Origin: Alviniconcha marisindica
Lineage: Eukaryota > Mollusca > Gastropoda > Provannidae
Direction of reading: 5' to 3'
Length of the DNA stretch: 64,000 bases
Assembly: GCA_018857735.1 (NCBI GenBank)
Contig: JABMCL010002042.1
Location: forward strand, 116,992-180,991
The translations under genes and the position numbers were made by a program. This document shows, one piece after another, positions 30,101 to 41,800 of this stretch. The notes under the pieces are model-generated. The model made no database searches. It was not told the DNA's origin and saw only the letters and a list, made by a program, of their open reading frames with translations. How positions within the stretch are numbered: the first letter of the stretch is position 1; every line of letters begins with the position of its first letter.

Positions 30101-33100
30101 GGAATAATTACTCTAAGGAAACCAGCTGGACTTCTGTAATCCAGGTAAAGCAATGCTGTTTGCTGTTCAAGCACACCACCCATAAACCACAGCCCATACC
30201 AGAGATAAAAACATCCTGATCTCTGTGGCTTATACCCTTGAGTACTTTAATGAACGCAGGGCAATGACTGTCTATACCCTTGAGTACTTTACTGAACACA
30301 GGGCAATGACTGCCTATACCCTTGAGTATTTTAATGAACAAGGGGCAATGACTGTCTAAAGTGACAAAATCAAACATACTACACAAGCCCTGACAACACA
30401 GAAGGAGACAAAAAAAAGCATCTAAAAACAGTCTCCATCTGTCTCTAGTCTGTCTCTTCCATTGGTGGTTCACTCATTTTTTGAGGACCAGGGAAGTTTC
30501 AGGGAGCTTCTAGCCTAGCCCTGAACTATAAATAATCATTTGACAAAGCTGCAGCAGCCCGAAGAGACCAAAACGTTTCCTCCATCCTATCTAAACGTGG
30601 CTCTAATTCTAAACACACAACATGGACGATTGTACAGAGAGGGTAATACATCAGTTTCAAAAAGCGGTGACTACAACTTGTACAAGCTGAACAGCTGAAG
30701 TATACTCACCCAAATATGGTGACCCACGTCTGATCCAGAACATCACCAGACCTCAGTGACTCTCTGAAAAACCACCAGATATCTAATTGAAACAGCCAAA
30801 ACAAGGACTTGGTCACACTGTCCAGTAATCAGCACGGCAATGTTTCAGAGAGACAACACAGCAACCACACATCAGACTTAGATTGAAGTGTAGAAAAAAA
30901 CAAGCAAGTAACTGACTGTTGAGGAATTATTTTATATTTCGATCAGTGAATTCAGAAAAAGAGAGAGAGAGAGACAGAGAGCGAGAGAGAGAGGAAAGTC
31001 TGACTCCTTTCACAATGACCCTATTTAGTGTATCGGTCCCCACCCCACCCCCTCCTCCCACCCACCCAAGCCGAATCCAATCTTTGGCCCACAAGCAGAG
31101 AGCAGCAGGGTTATCAAAAGTCTGATCCTGGTGGGGACCATTATTAATATTATGTTGGTTGCCTAGGTCAGACACATGTTTCGCTACCTCAGTAACTCAT
31201 CAGTGAATGCCTGCACATGATGGTGAGAAAATATCAGCCCAATACTAACAAAAGAAAACCACCATCTAGGTGGTGGAGTCCATAAGCATGAGAGAATCTG
31301 ATTGGCTAAAACAGCTCAGGTGAATGGCATCTGCTCCACTGTCTAGGTGGCTACACATCATGACTTTGAGGTTCACCGGGCACATCTTAACAATAAACTA
31401 GCCTGTCATGACAGGTTTAGCGCCAGGTCCACACAATGCTGATGCAGGTTCAATTTCCCCGTGCTGCCAAAAAAAAATCTCCCAACCATCAACTTTCAGC
31501 GCTTGCTCTCTTTTGATGCTCATGCTGCCACAGTGCACAACTGAAGGCATTTCAACACGTGTGTGCACGATAGAAATCCAAAACATTGGCAGCCACACAA
31601 CTGCTTGGACACAGGAAAATACAGCATGCAGCAGGTCATCCGGAACATAGCTTCCCTAGTGGCAGGGGAACTGGAAACGGTAACTTACCTGCAATTTGCC
31701 TCCCAACACAGGCGTACTAGTGCCTTGGAATGAGGAAGGCAGAAAAAAAGATTAAGAAAAAACAAACAATGGAATAATCAAACACATGCCATACCCCTGA
31801 GTATAGAAAGGATCAAGCTGTGAGGGGGACGCAGGAATGATGCTGCTCTGATTCAGCGACAGATCTCCCCGAGGTACCACTGGTGTCCCAAGCAGACCTG
31901 AACACAGGCAATGTAGCAGTTTCAGAATACAACTGGATGAGACAACTTCCACAGGTAGAACAAAAGGTAAGTACTGTTTAATTACAAAAGAGGTTCACAA
32001 CTGCTTCAATGGATGACACTGGTCATTAGGGCATGATACACATCAAGGTTTATACATGCTAGCACAAGGCACATGCACAGATTGTATCTGCCATGGTCTG
32101 GGATTCAGGACTTGTGCCATGTCACTGTACACTGCGCAGCAGAGGGATGAATTATTCTAAAGCTGGAAGTCAAAACTCCCCAGCTCTCTCGTTATGGTAG
32201 TTAGTTCAGGAGTAAAACAAGAACATCTGATCTAGAGGCCACCATATGGAGTTCTGAAACTGAAAGTCAAACTACCCAACTCTTTTGTTATGGTAGTTAG
32301 ATTGGGGAGTAAAGCAAGCAACATCTAGAGGCTCAGAGTTTGGAAACTGAATGTGAAGACTACAACATTTTCTTGTTACAATAGTTAGATCGTGGTTACA
32401 GCAAGAACATCCTCAGGCTACAACACCGACAGATACGGCATCCTTTCTACTCCATTGTAACAATACGCACAAATGATAAACAGACAATAAAATCAAAGGG
32501 AAACTTGAACGTCCTAAAACAGAACCCAGGTGAATAAATTTCAGTCTTTACCTGTAGTCGGAGGACCAGGAGAAGTAACTCTACCTGCAGCTGACGCTGG
32601 CATCCTTGCCTGTGAGGCAAAACAAGAAATACAATCAAGAACAAAAACCCATTTTTACAAACACATATCCAAGTGAAAATCAATCTACCCAGCTCTCTTG
32701 TTATGGCAGTTAGACTGGGGAGTAAAGCAAGAACATCTAGTGGCTCAGAGTTCTGAAACTGAATGTGAAGACTCATTTTTACAAACACATATCCAACTTT
32801 ATACTCTTATAATAGGCAGGCAGTCAAAATTCAGCTTTTATTGATTTTCAGTTTACTGATTACTGGTTACAAACTTACAATTTATTTTAGTTATAGCGTT
32901 ACACATGAACATGGGTTCCGAATTAAGAATCAAGTAAAAACAAAAACTGACGCAGTCCCATTTCACAGGCTACATTGATCAGCAAGGAGCAACATCAAAG
33001 ATATTTTTGTTCTTTCCCTGTTACTTCACCTGTGAAGTGTCACATTTGGTTGTGCTCATTTTGTTCAGGACACTGTGTTACTGTTACCTGAGCCGAAGAT

Positions 33101-36100
33101 CCCAGGAAGCTGGGTTCAGCAGAAGAACTGGAGAGGCCCCGTGTGGGGGGACCCCCGCTGCGCCCTTTCAACGATTCCGTTCTGGACAGGCCTCTGGACA
33201 AACAAAATTCGGACAGCATAAAGGAAACTGTTCCCTCATTAATTACTGGTCTAACGCCAATTTGTCTCTGGAGAGGTACAGGCATGAAGGACATCAAGGA
33301 CCGATGAGTCCTTCCACCAACTCCATTCTGGACAGGAATCTGTACAAACAAAATAAGGACAGCATAAAGGATACCAGAGACTGTTGTGTCTTCTGACTGT
33401 TCTGGACAGGAATCTGTACAAACAAAAGTAGGGCAGCATGAAGGTCATCAAGGATCACTGCATCCTTTCATCAACTCTGTTCTGGACAGGAATCTGTACA
33501 AACAAAAGTAGGGCAGCATGAAGGTCATCAAGGATCACTGCATCCTTTCATCGACTCTGTTCTGGCCAGGAATCTGTACAAACAAAATAAGGACAGCATG
33601 AGAACACCAAGGACTGCTGTGTCCTTTCATCAACAGTTCTGGACAGGAATCTGTACAAATAAAATAAGAACAGCATCAAGGACAACTAGGACTGATGCCA
33701 TCGAAATTGATAAAATATCATCATCCCTTTATAATAATAACTGTACGCTATTAAAAGTATTATACAATATATTACAGGCTGAGAGGTCAGTTGCATCACG
33801 TTTTCTTGCTTGGTTGGTGTGATCCTGAGCAAGTAGTAGTCTGGTGGTACACAGTACAGACTACAGTGCCGGTGCAAAGTATTAAACTGCTGGCCATCAA
33901 GGAAAGTTTTCTTCTTATTATTATTTTTCTTTCTTTTTAGCACTTTCAGTTTTAGTTTTATACAGACCTTTTGAAGGTATCTTGAAGTTGAACTGATTAT
34001 CATTCTGGTTTATTGACATTATTGTAGTCAGAAAACTGACAAACAAATGGTTGTTTCATAATTATCAAGTCTGCTGCCATTACTTTACTTCAATCAAGCA
34101 ATCTCTTGTTTGTTCATTTACATGGAACTTTGGAAGCTAAACCTGTCAATAAAGCTATTAAAGGAAGAACTGCAAGTGCAAAAGGACTGTGGAGGAACTC
34201 ACCTGCCAGATGAATATGGGGCATGACCAGACTTGTGAGCAGGGCTGTGGCTGGACGTTGACCACAATCTGGGACTGGACTGCAATGTCACACAAAGCAT
34301 CATTAAGTAGTGGCAGTACTATGTAAGCATATGATAGCTATACAGAACACTGCTACTGTCATCAAGCACACATTAGTCATTACTACTACTACTTGACTAA
34401 CTTAGTAAACTAGTACTAATTAAGTACAATTTATACTACTGTAGTAGAACCACCAGTACTCCCTACAGAGCACAAAGCATCATTACCAATACTATACCAA
34501 CATCAATCAAACACAAAATCTGACAACCAGCATGCGTAATAATATTAACAATAATAATAGTCACTACCAATACAGACCAAGCACAAACTGCCAATAACAC
34601 ATTGTGATGTTTTCAATTTTACCTTCAAATTCTATCTGTAGTAAAGCGTCAATTTAAAGGCTGAAGAAATTGTTTGGAAGTAAATATTTGTAACTCTCAG
34701 GCATTATCATGATTATGATTATAAATGGCTAAGTAAATATCCTGGAGAAAAAAATGGGACAAACTGCAATCCATGAGTATGAACATTGTATGCGGCTTGC
34801 ATTGTACTATTAGTATTACTACTAAAATGCTGTGCCACATGATGATGACTGAGACTAGTGTGAGTGTGACATCAAACATTAACCACAGCAAACAGCCCAG
34901 TGAAAGAAACTGCAACTGACTGCTGGCAGCATAAAATTGATGAATGTGGCTCGCATTGCATACTTACCATGCTGTATCAGTATGTCACTGTATGACACTG
35001 ACTCAGACAGAGACATTATCCCCTAGCAAATATCCTGGGAGGAACTGCAACTGACTACAATGAGCGTGAGTGTGGCTCACACTGTAATAACTAATTTGCA
35101 CACAACATTTACCCCGCTATGTCAGTGTGACTGTGACAGTGTGAGACATTATCCCCTAGCAAATATCCTGGCAGAAACTGACTGCTGTCAGCATAAACAT
35201 GGCTTGCAGTGCATACTTACCATGCTGTGTGACTGACTGTGTGGCATCATCCTGTGATACACATCCTGGCAGAAACTGCAATATCTGCCATCAGCATATT
35301 GTGGTTTGCAATATACTGTATTGCATACTTTGATAATATTACTCACCATGCCTGTGTGATTATGACACATAGTGATTATCACCCAGTAAATATGCTGGCA
35401 GAAACTGCAACTGACTGCCGTCAGCATGCATGTGGTTTGCACAGATACTGACCATGCTGTGTGACTGTGACACATAATGATTATCACCCAGTAAATATGC
35501 TGGCAGACACTGCAACTGACTGCTGTTAGCATAAATTTATATAGTTTGCAATGATACTTACCATGCCATGTGACTGTCAGACATTATCCCCCAGTAAATA
35601 TGCCGGCAGAAACTGCGACTGACTGCTGTTAGCATAAATTTATATAGTTTGCAATGATACTTACCATGCCGTGTGACTGTGAGACATTATCCCCCAGCAA
35701 ATATCCTGGCAGGAACTGTGACTGACCGCCGTGAGCATGAATGTGGCTGTGGCCCTGACCTGGAGGTGAGGTTGTCATGGGCTCTGAAACCACAACTGGC
35801 CATTCACAAACTGTTACTTACTGCTGAGTTAAAGTAAACAAAGAATTAAGGCTGTGAAACTTCTAAATCAGTAAATGTTCAGTGACTGGATTTTAAAAGA
35901 ATAAAACATTTAAATAAAATATTAGTTATATTACACTAAATACATTGTCATGATCAGCCTCCACTAAACCAGCAAATATATAATGCCATTTTTACTGGTA
36001 AATCACTAAATGTTCCCCTTGACCTTGTACTGGTAACAATTAAAGTCACTGGTACTATGTACCAGTACCAGCTGAAACTAAGCGCTTCATGTGAATTGCT

Positions 36101-37810
36101 GGAGATACTCTGTACCCTGGGTCCATAAGCAAGTGGAAGCTCCCGCTAAACAAAATTGCTTCCAGTGTTGATCAGCAAGCAAAACTGTCATGTCAGATGC
36201 TGTATCGTGTATGCACCGAAAACTAATACAGCCTACAGACACAAACTTTCACTGCCAGCACCCCCTCCCTCCTCCTCAGATGGACAGGTCCCAAAGTCTG
36301 AATGCTGACTGCAAGATATCAGACAGACACTGTTCCATTTCTGTTTGGATAAATCAGATTTACTGTATGATGTTTCCCCTTTCTGCTTTTGTTCAAGATC
36401 CACCTGCATCAATGTGCCGCAACAAAGCATACACTTTTGTTCTCACCCAGCGCCAACCGAATGGTCCGTATCAACTATCAATGTATCATCATCCACTTCA
36501 AATGAAGAAACCCTTGAAATGGCTGAGAAAACCATCAAACCACCAGCTATTATTATTAAGTGGCATAGCCTAACATAAAGCCAAGGAGTACAAGTTACAA
36601 CAACACTTGAAATTGAATGACAGATTTTCCGTGGCACAGGCATGAAGATGACACTGGAAAGACTGGCATCTCACTGTCACTCTCAGCGTGACCTCTGTTT
36701 TGCAGACTGTGTTGCGCCTGGGTGGAGACTGGAGTGGTGAAGAAGACAAAGCGTGACTTCTGTTAATAGTGTTATGGGGTGGAAGGGGAGAACCTGAGCA
36801 TATTATTAGGCCCAGGTAATGTTGATGGTACCAGCTGACTGAGGGTTGGTACCAGAAATTATTTTTACTGCCCGTACTGCATACCAAATATACCAATAGT
36901 CTGTAACTGTAAGCAACAGTCTAATGTCTCCAGTTACGATGTTAGTTTCACCACTACCAAAATGACAATTCTATTTCTGTATACAGTGTACGTCTAGAGC
37001 TACAAGGCACCTGTGACCAAAATAATAAAAACTTAAAATATAATAAAAAGTGTACCTCTGTACGTGTAACTTTTTGTAAAAATAATATCAGTATCATGGT
37101 CCCCCCTCCTCGAATGGGCAGGTCCCAAAGTGTGAATGCTGACTGCAAGATCTGAAACTAGTGAAAGCTTATGACTTCTATTTCTAAGGAAAGTAAGCTC
37201 AAGGGTCACACATCAGATTCTCAGTCTGATATTGATAACACTAACACTAGTAACAGTTCTGATGGAAAATCACAAATCTGTTACAGTATTACAATCAGTA
37301 TTTACTGTATTACAATTAGTATTATCTCAGAAAACAACAACTTATAAATGACTGAAAATGTAACATTTGATACACGTGTACACACTTCGGGGGTAACAAA
37401 AAAACTCTAACAAAAAAAAAAACGATTAAGGGATGTTCCGCTCAAAGTCAAATACAACGCCATTGATGGCATTGTACGTAAATCTTGGCATACGAACCAT
37501 GCAACTGATGTAACTTCATAACTTTTTTTTTTCTTTTTTTTTAAACGGAGAAACGGAAGGACTTTGTTCTTATGCTCACTCAATCACTGTCTCAGTGCTC
37601 TCTCACTCTGTGTCTTACTCTTCTTCTTCCTCTTCACTTTGAGGGCCCACGATCAAGTTGCTGATCATCATTGTGGAAGCTTCACTAACTAAACTTGGCC
37701 TCGAATCCAAACAAAGATCGAATACTGTAACAGTGTAATGGTGTTTTCCTAGTTTTAATTCTCTACTGTATCTGATTATTACCGTGTGTGTCCGGTGAAA
37801 GGGATAACAT
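27167..37810 (-). CDS. NUP35: NUP35/NUP53 nucleoporin, complete (first exon tentative)
   Basis: An inner-ring nuclear-pore protein that binds NUP93, NUP155, NDC1 and membrane (family knowledge). Exons, 5' to 3' on minus: 37783-37810, 35665-35783, 34203-34279, 33088-33193, 32552-32609, 31795-31897, 30710-30763, 29984-30053, 28946-29074, 28053-28205, 27167-27244. All have AG/GT borders and one continuous phase: 975 bases, 324 residues (human 326). Visible blocks: EPMTTSPP and [30 protein letters not shown]; the RRM/MPPN dimerisation fold (about residues 173-248) with [79 protein letters not shown]; and the membrane-binding C-terminus EYMFGW. Exon 1 (MLSLSPDTH plus one base) is the only uncertain exon; it fits by phase, donor and position beside an ETS motif. 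Intronic arrays beside exons 2, 4, 8, 9 and 10 copy their edges. Confidence 0.94.
27691..28050 (-). repeat. Tandem array copying the 3' edge of NUP35 exon 10
   Basis: Five decayed copies start at 27694, 27779, 27843, 27896 and 27958 (plus-strand ACCTCATACTCACTGTG-type), ahead of the true exon edge at 28051 (ACCTCATATTCACTGCG). Each holds the complement of the exon end (AGTGAATATGAG) with its GT, part of the AAYAA-coding stretch (GGCAGCATACGCGG) and CAAGGGAC. Spacing is about 53-90 bp. Only the outermost copy keeps a donor as good as the exon's (GTAGGTTGC). Confidence 0.85.
28430..28945 (-). repeat. Tandem array copying the 3' part of NUP35 exon 9
   Basis: Five copies at a period of about 100 bp have edges near 28452, 28545, 28645, 28743 and 28840 ahead of the true edge at 28946. 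Each repeats the complement of the RRM C-terminal half ([20 protein letters not shown]) plus the donor (DKVGPHF when translated through). A frame of 104 codons stays open on the minus strand at 28872-28558 and reads variants: [20 protein letters not shown], then [20 protein letters not shown], then [10 protein letters not shown]. Confidence 0.9.
29530..29983 (-). repeat. Tandem array copying the 3' part of NUP35 exon 8
   Basis: About eight copies of the complement of CAGTATGGAAACATCCTGAA plus the ACATATAGTGAG donor segment occur at a spacing of about 50-65 bp. A higher-order unit of about 120 bp repeats (29757, 29877, then the real exon near 29990), and it includes intronic ACAACAAAAATGAAAACCTT. 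Several copies keep a donor-like GTGAGTAA or GTGAGCAA. Confidence 0.85.
30226..30358. repeat. 42-bp minisatellite, three copies
   Basis: Three copies of TACCCTTGAGTACTTTAATG, then AACGCAGGGCAATGACTGTCTA, stand in NUP35 intron 7. I see no match to a NUP35 exon. Confidence 0.85.
32150..32790. repeat. Repeat of about 85 bp flanking NUP35 exon 5
   Basis: Units containing CTCTTGTTATGGTAGTTAGA, GGGGAGTAAAGCAAGAACAT and CTGAAACTGAATGTGAAGAC occur at about 32175-32270, 32275-32365, 32365-32420 (decayed) and 32690-32775. Exon 5 (32552-32609) lies between copies. The unit does not obviously match an exon. Confidence 0.7.
33194..33690 (-). repeat. Tandem array copying the 5' edge (acceptor) of NUP35 exon 4
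   Basis: On the plus strand TTCTGGACAGGAATCTGTAC followed by AAACAAAA recurs near 33326, 33400, 33480, 33560 (GGCCAGG variant) and 33637. The real exon edge reads TTCTGGACAGGCCTCTGGAC, then AAACAAAATT, at 33180-33208. Each unit therefore carries the acceptor and about the first 15 coding bases, plus intron sequence (GACAGCATGAAGG). The period is about 75-82 bp. Confidence 0.85.
34730..35664 (-). repeat. Tandem array copying NUP35 exon 2 and its donor
   Basis: Seven to eight copies at a period of about 103 bp (varying 100-130) repeat the complement of the [17 protein letters not shown] stretch, plus SQSHGM and the splice donor. Anchors AAATATCCTGGCAG/AAATATGCTGGCAG occur near 34737, 35025, 35159, 35262, 35389, 35492 and 35596; the real exon has it at 35699. 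Copies near 34968, 35216 and 35557 keep a good CATG|GTAAGT donor. The nearest copy has an in-frame stop after GDNV, so inclusion would truncate the protein. Confidence 0.9.
35784..37782 (-). other. NUP35 intron 1
   Basis: An intron of about 2 kb between the tentative first exon and exon 2. A block of about 48 bp (AGGTCCCAAAGTCTGAATGC, then TGACTGCAAGAT) at 36270-36320 is repeated at 37104-37152. Nothing else is recognised. Confidence 0.5.
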
Positions 37811-38770
37811 CCTATCTGCTTGCAGTCGGTAAATGGGCACACGGGATTCAAAACACCGGAAGTATACAGCATGGGAATTTACCAAATGATAACCACACGG
37901 AAATATTGAACCATATGGGGATAGGAAACCGTTCGTTCCGCGGTCACGGACGTGTTAACGCCGAGCCAGTTGTCTCCGAAGATGTACTGGCGGGGACCGA
38001 GATCCCAGGAGGTGGAAGAAGGGGCTGTGCTGTGCTGGTGGAAGAAGGGGCTCAGCAATGGGGGCCCGAAAAAGAATTTTGCCTGCAGCAGGTCCACATA
38101 CAGCGGCACTTTGCTACGACTGTAGCCGGCAACTCAGTAGTAGACATAGTGTTAGGCCTAGGCCGTACTGTAAGATTTATTTATATTTCTTTTTCTCCAG
38201 CCACACCCCCCTTTTCTCGCACACCATAAATATCAGTAATGATCAGACATTGGTCCTGGATATTACTGGAAGAAGAAGAAAAAGGAAACTTTTATAGTAT
38301 ACCCGGCTGCAACGCTACACTCAGTCACCACTGACTCAGTCAGTGACTGACTGACTCAGAATGATGACTCGCCGCTCTGCAACTAGTTAACGGCAATGAG
38401 AAACGGCCAAGCCTAACCAGGCTGATTTGAGACCGGCTGATACTGACGGGGCAGAGGGACCCAAAAGGGGGGGGGGGGGGGGGGGGGGAGTCACAGAAGA
38501 GTGTCTCCGTTTGTCCATAAACCATAACGGTTTGAGGAGGACGGGAGGGCCGCCGAACCGTGCCTGCCGTGATATCTCGGAAGGGGACCGCTACTATGAA
38601 ATGGGAGGCGCTCGGCAGACCTCCCGGTGGTGCCAGAGCAACCAGAACCCTTTTTAGTGTCATGTGCGTCAACTACACTGACAGTCACACTCAACAACCC
38701 TGCGCCGCACGCCGCGCGGCGGCCGAGCGCCTGTTAAATCAGTTGTTTAGCGGAATAATACCTCCCTAAC
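37811..38770 (-). promoter_or_regulatory. Probable NUP35 promoter, CpG-rich
   Basis: An ETS-type motif (plus strand CCGGAAGT, 37856-37863) lies just upstream of the tentative start codon at 37810. The following 900 bp are much richer in CG dinucleotides than the surroundings, for example around 37935-37990, 38530-38620 and 38700-38735 (CGCCGCGCGGCGG). A G run at 38467-38489 and a C run at 38779-38797 flank it. Start sites are not determinable here, and a divergent transcript to the right is possible but not visible. Confidence 0.4.
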
Positions 38771-38799
38771 CCGTTCCGGCCCCCCCCCCCCCCCCCCGA

Positions 38800-39224
38800 C
38801 TAGCCGTTTTCATCCTCACCGTTTTTATTCCAAGACTGTAGCTCAGTTCGCGTAAAGAAGTCATTTTTTTTCTGTTTTGCTAAAAATAGGTGACGCATAA
38901 GTAAATAAATAATCGATTTTTTAAAACTTTCCGAAGTTTTATTTGATTAAAAACAACATGCATCATCCTTTACAGTATACCTTTCACTCACACCCAGATT
39001 TTAGTCCTTGCATAGTAAAGTTATATATGGTAGCTTCACAGAAAAAAAGGGCTATCTGCATGGGCAAAATAAAAATTGAAATTTAAGGTATAAAGTTATC
39101 AAGAAGGAATGCCCCATCTCTACTCCCATTATACAAAGAACCCATAATGAAACAGAATAAACAAGACAACACCCACCCACACCCACCCAGCCACCCGGTG
39201 GATTGCAATCTTATGGCATACACA

Positions 39225-39261
<37 letters not shown>

Positions 39262-39900
39262 AATATATATATATATAATATTATAACTATATATATATAT
39301 AAATGCACACACCCATACATCAAACATAGTCTTAGCACCTGTCTTTATTTGTCTGCTTATAATTGAATATGAAAGGTGTGGGTTGCAATTTGACTTTCTA
39401 AGCGTACTATCAAGGCAGCCATTCCGCCAAATATATCAAAGACTGATGTGCCTAATTTGTAGGTGGCGGAGAATTGTTTTGTAACAATGTATCATAGTAT
39501 AGGTGTGGTCCCTAACTGCAGCTTACATGCATTGATAAATAATTTTGAAATGTTGCTAGTAAAAGTTTTGGTCAGTTTTCAAGCATGTCGTCCATGCCAA
39601 CTGAAAATTGCTGATTATTTTCCTTCGATATTGTCGAGTCACTTGATAGTACGCCAATAACTGCCCCAGCGCATGAGGGTAGGTGCAGTATGTGAAACCA
39701 CCGGAGGGAATTATGCAAAGAAAAGTATGAATCAGTGGGTGAGGTAAAGTATATTGTAATGGATGGATGCATGTTACTGCCGAATAAAAGTTCCACAGTG
39801 ATCACTGTGAAAACAGCAAAGAGAGAAACAGACAAGCAGTTATATTCAGTGGTGCCAGAACTCTGACCTTACCTGTCGAAAAACTTAAAAGAGTTCACAA
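38800..39900. other. Intergenic, AT-rich
   Basis: No gene is recognised. A (TA)n array with interruptions lies at 39226-39301. This is the last clearly clean stretch before the altered-texture region. Confidence 0.6.
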
Positions 39901-41477
39901 ACTGGCGACAGGTGCTTGCAAGAACTGAATCTTCTTTGCTGTTAACAACTTTCCCATTTTGGGAAACCCCTGTAACAATTTTTTAAACACTACCGGGCGC
40001 CTGTGGTTTTGGTAAACCCGCGGCAGCTCCTTTTTGGCCCGTGCTGTTCGTGCCCTTTACTGAACACTTGGCCTTTTCAAGTTTATTCAGCCCTTAACAT
40101 TTTTTCCCTACCCCGGTTTCCCTTGTTTTTTATTTGAACATTTTGAAGTTAATACAGAAATGGAAAGGGCGGGTAGCAGTTTTGGGAGATTTACAGGTAT
40201 GTTTTTGTCACTGAGATTTATGTCTTTGTGCAAAAGCGTATGTTTTATACGCGGACGGGGCCAACGGCCGCGTGTGTTTTTGTCGGTAGTGAGCTAGGGT
40301 CAGTGTGACGCGACATGCGTGTACTTGTGTGCTTGTCTGCGTGTTTTTGGGGGTTTTAAATCCCAGGACAGTACCCCAACTAAGCCGGGAATAAGTTCAG
40401 AGCACCCCTGGGCAACCGCGGTTTGGTGCTAGGGTTAAACGTGTCTTTTTCTTTCGTTTTTTTGGGTATTTCCCAATGGAGCAGTGCAGAGCAAACTCGC
40501 CAACGGAAGTCGCCGACATAATTACGTCACAAAAAATTGCGGGCAGTGCTGGCCTGTCTTGGACACCCGTTTCTGCGCCTGCATGTTTTTGTTGTTGTTG
40601 TTTTTAGGTGTAGCCGTTGATGCAACTTAACCGGTCAAATAAGCTGCACTGTCATTTAATACAATTGCGGCGACGGCTCCACAACACATTGTCTTATTGT
40701 ATTTGCTGCGTGAAACACAAGAGGAAACTCATAGTGGGTTCACACTATTCGCAGAAGTTAATTGCAACTTTCCAAAGTTTCAGAACTTTGCAACTTTTTA
40801 AAAAAACAAACGCCAGGATGACAAAAAATATGTGTTTAATCAAGCGTAGAAATGGGCACCTGGGTCTTCTCACTGGATAACCCCGAAACCCCACAGGGTC
40901 CCTGAGGATTAAACCCAAAGGGGAAGGGGAGGGGTGGAATGGGGGTTTTTGTGGTGAAGGCCTGTCTAAGCATAAGTTTGAAATGAAATTAGTAAAATTT
41001 TTTAACGGGGGTAGTTCCATTTTTCTTGAAGTTTTCATGCTGTCTTAAAAAGGGGCTAAAAACTTTCTTCTTTTTTAATCCTTTTTATTTTTTCTTATTA
41101 TTGTTTTTTTTTGTTTTAACTAGAAAAAAAATTTTTCAAAATTTTTTTTGTCATTTCAGCACTTTCTAGGTCAGAAAGCATTCCGCTATATCTGAGAGGA
41201 GGGGGGGGGGGGTTAAAAAATCCTTATTTTGTGTGTGTTGTGTGTTTATTTTGCATTTTTTACTTTTTTAACGGGTTACCCATTTCATTTTTGAAATTTA
41301 TTTCAGCACTGTCTGCTGGAAGACTGATGCAACCTTTTTGGAGCCTCCTTGAATGTCTGCCTCTCCCTTGAAGGCAACTTTTACTCAGTTATGTCATTTT
41401 TGTTCACTTTTACATTTTTTCTTTTTGTTTTGAAAAAAGGGAAAATCCCCCCCCTAAAAAAGGCCAGCAAGACCTTT

Positions 41478-41800
41478 TTTAAAAACCCCCCCAAGAGAAA
41501 AAGCCAGCATGGGGTGTGTTAGAGAAACTCCACACCTAAACAGCACTGGGCATGTAAGAGAAACACCCCATATAAACCAGCACTGGGCATGTAAGAGAAA
41601 CTCCCCATATAAACCAGCACAGGGCATGCAAAAGAAACCCCCCATATAAACAAGCACAGGGCATGTAAGAGAAACTCCCCATATAAACCAGCGGGGAGGT
41701 GCTCCCTGCATAACCCAGCACAGGGTGTGTAAGACTAAGATAAACTCTCCATGTAAAGCATCATGGGACTGTAAGAGAAACTCCCTGCAGAAAGAATTAC
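41478..41800. repeat. 37-bp minisatellite
   Basis: Six to eight copies of CAGCACTGGGCATGTAAGAG, then AAACTCCCCATATAAAC, the middle ones nearly identical and the outer ones diverged. The minus strand reads a repeated GVSLTCPVLVYMG-type frame, a by-product. Confidence 0.9.

Noticed and set aside
36233..36643. Possible NUP35 first exon ending at GCTGG|GTGAGA near 36446
   Set aside because: It gives the wrong phase for joining exon 2 as EPM and has no convincing start codon.
37615..38109. Minus-strand frames (one ending in a poly-Glu run) and the plus-strand 147-codon frame in the NUP35 promoter region
   Set aside because: I considered an unknown gene or a longer NUP35 N-terminus. No recognisable motif is present, the longest minus frame begins at GTG, and CpG-rich DNA is often open by chance. 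The short in-phase exon at 37783-37810 fits better.
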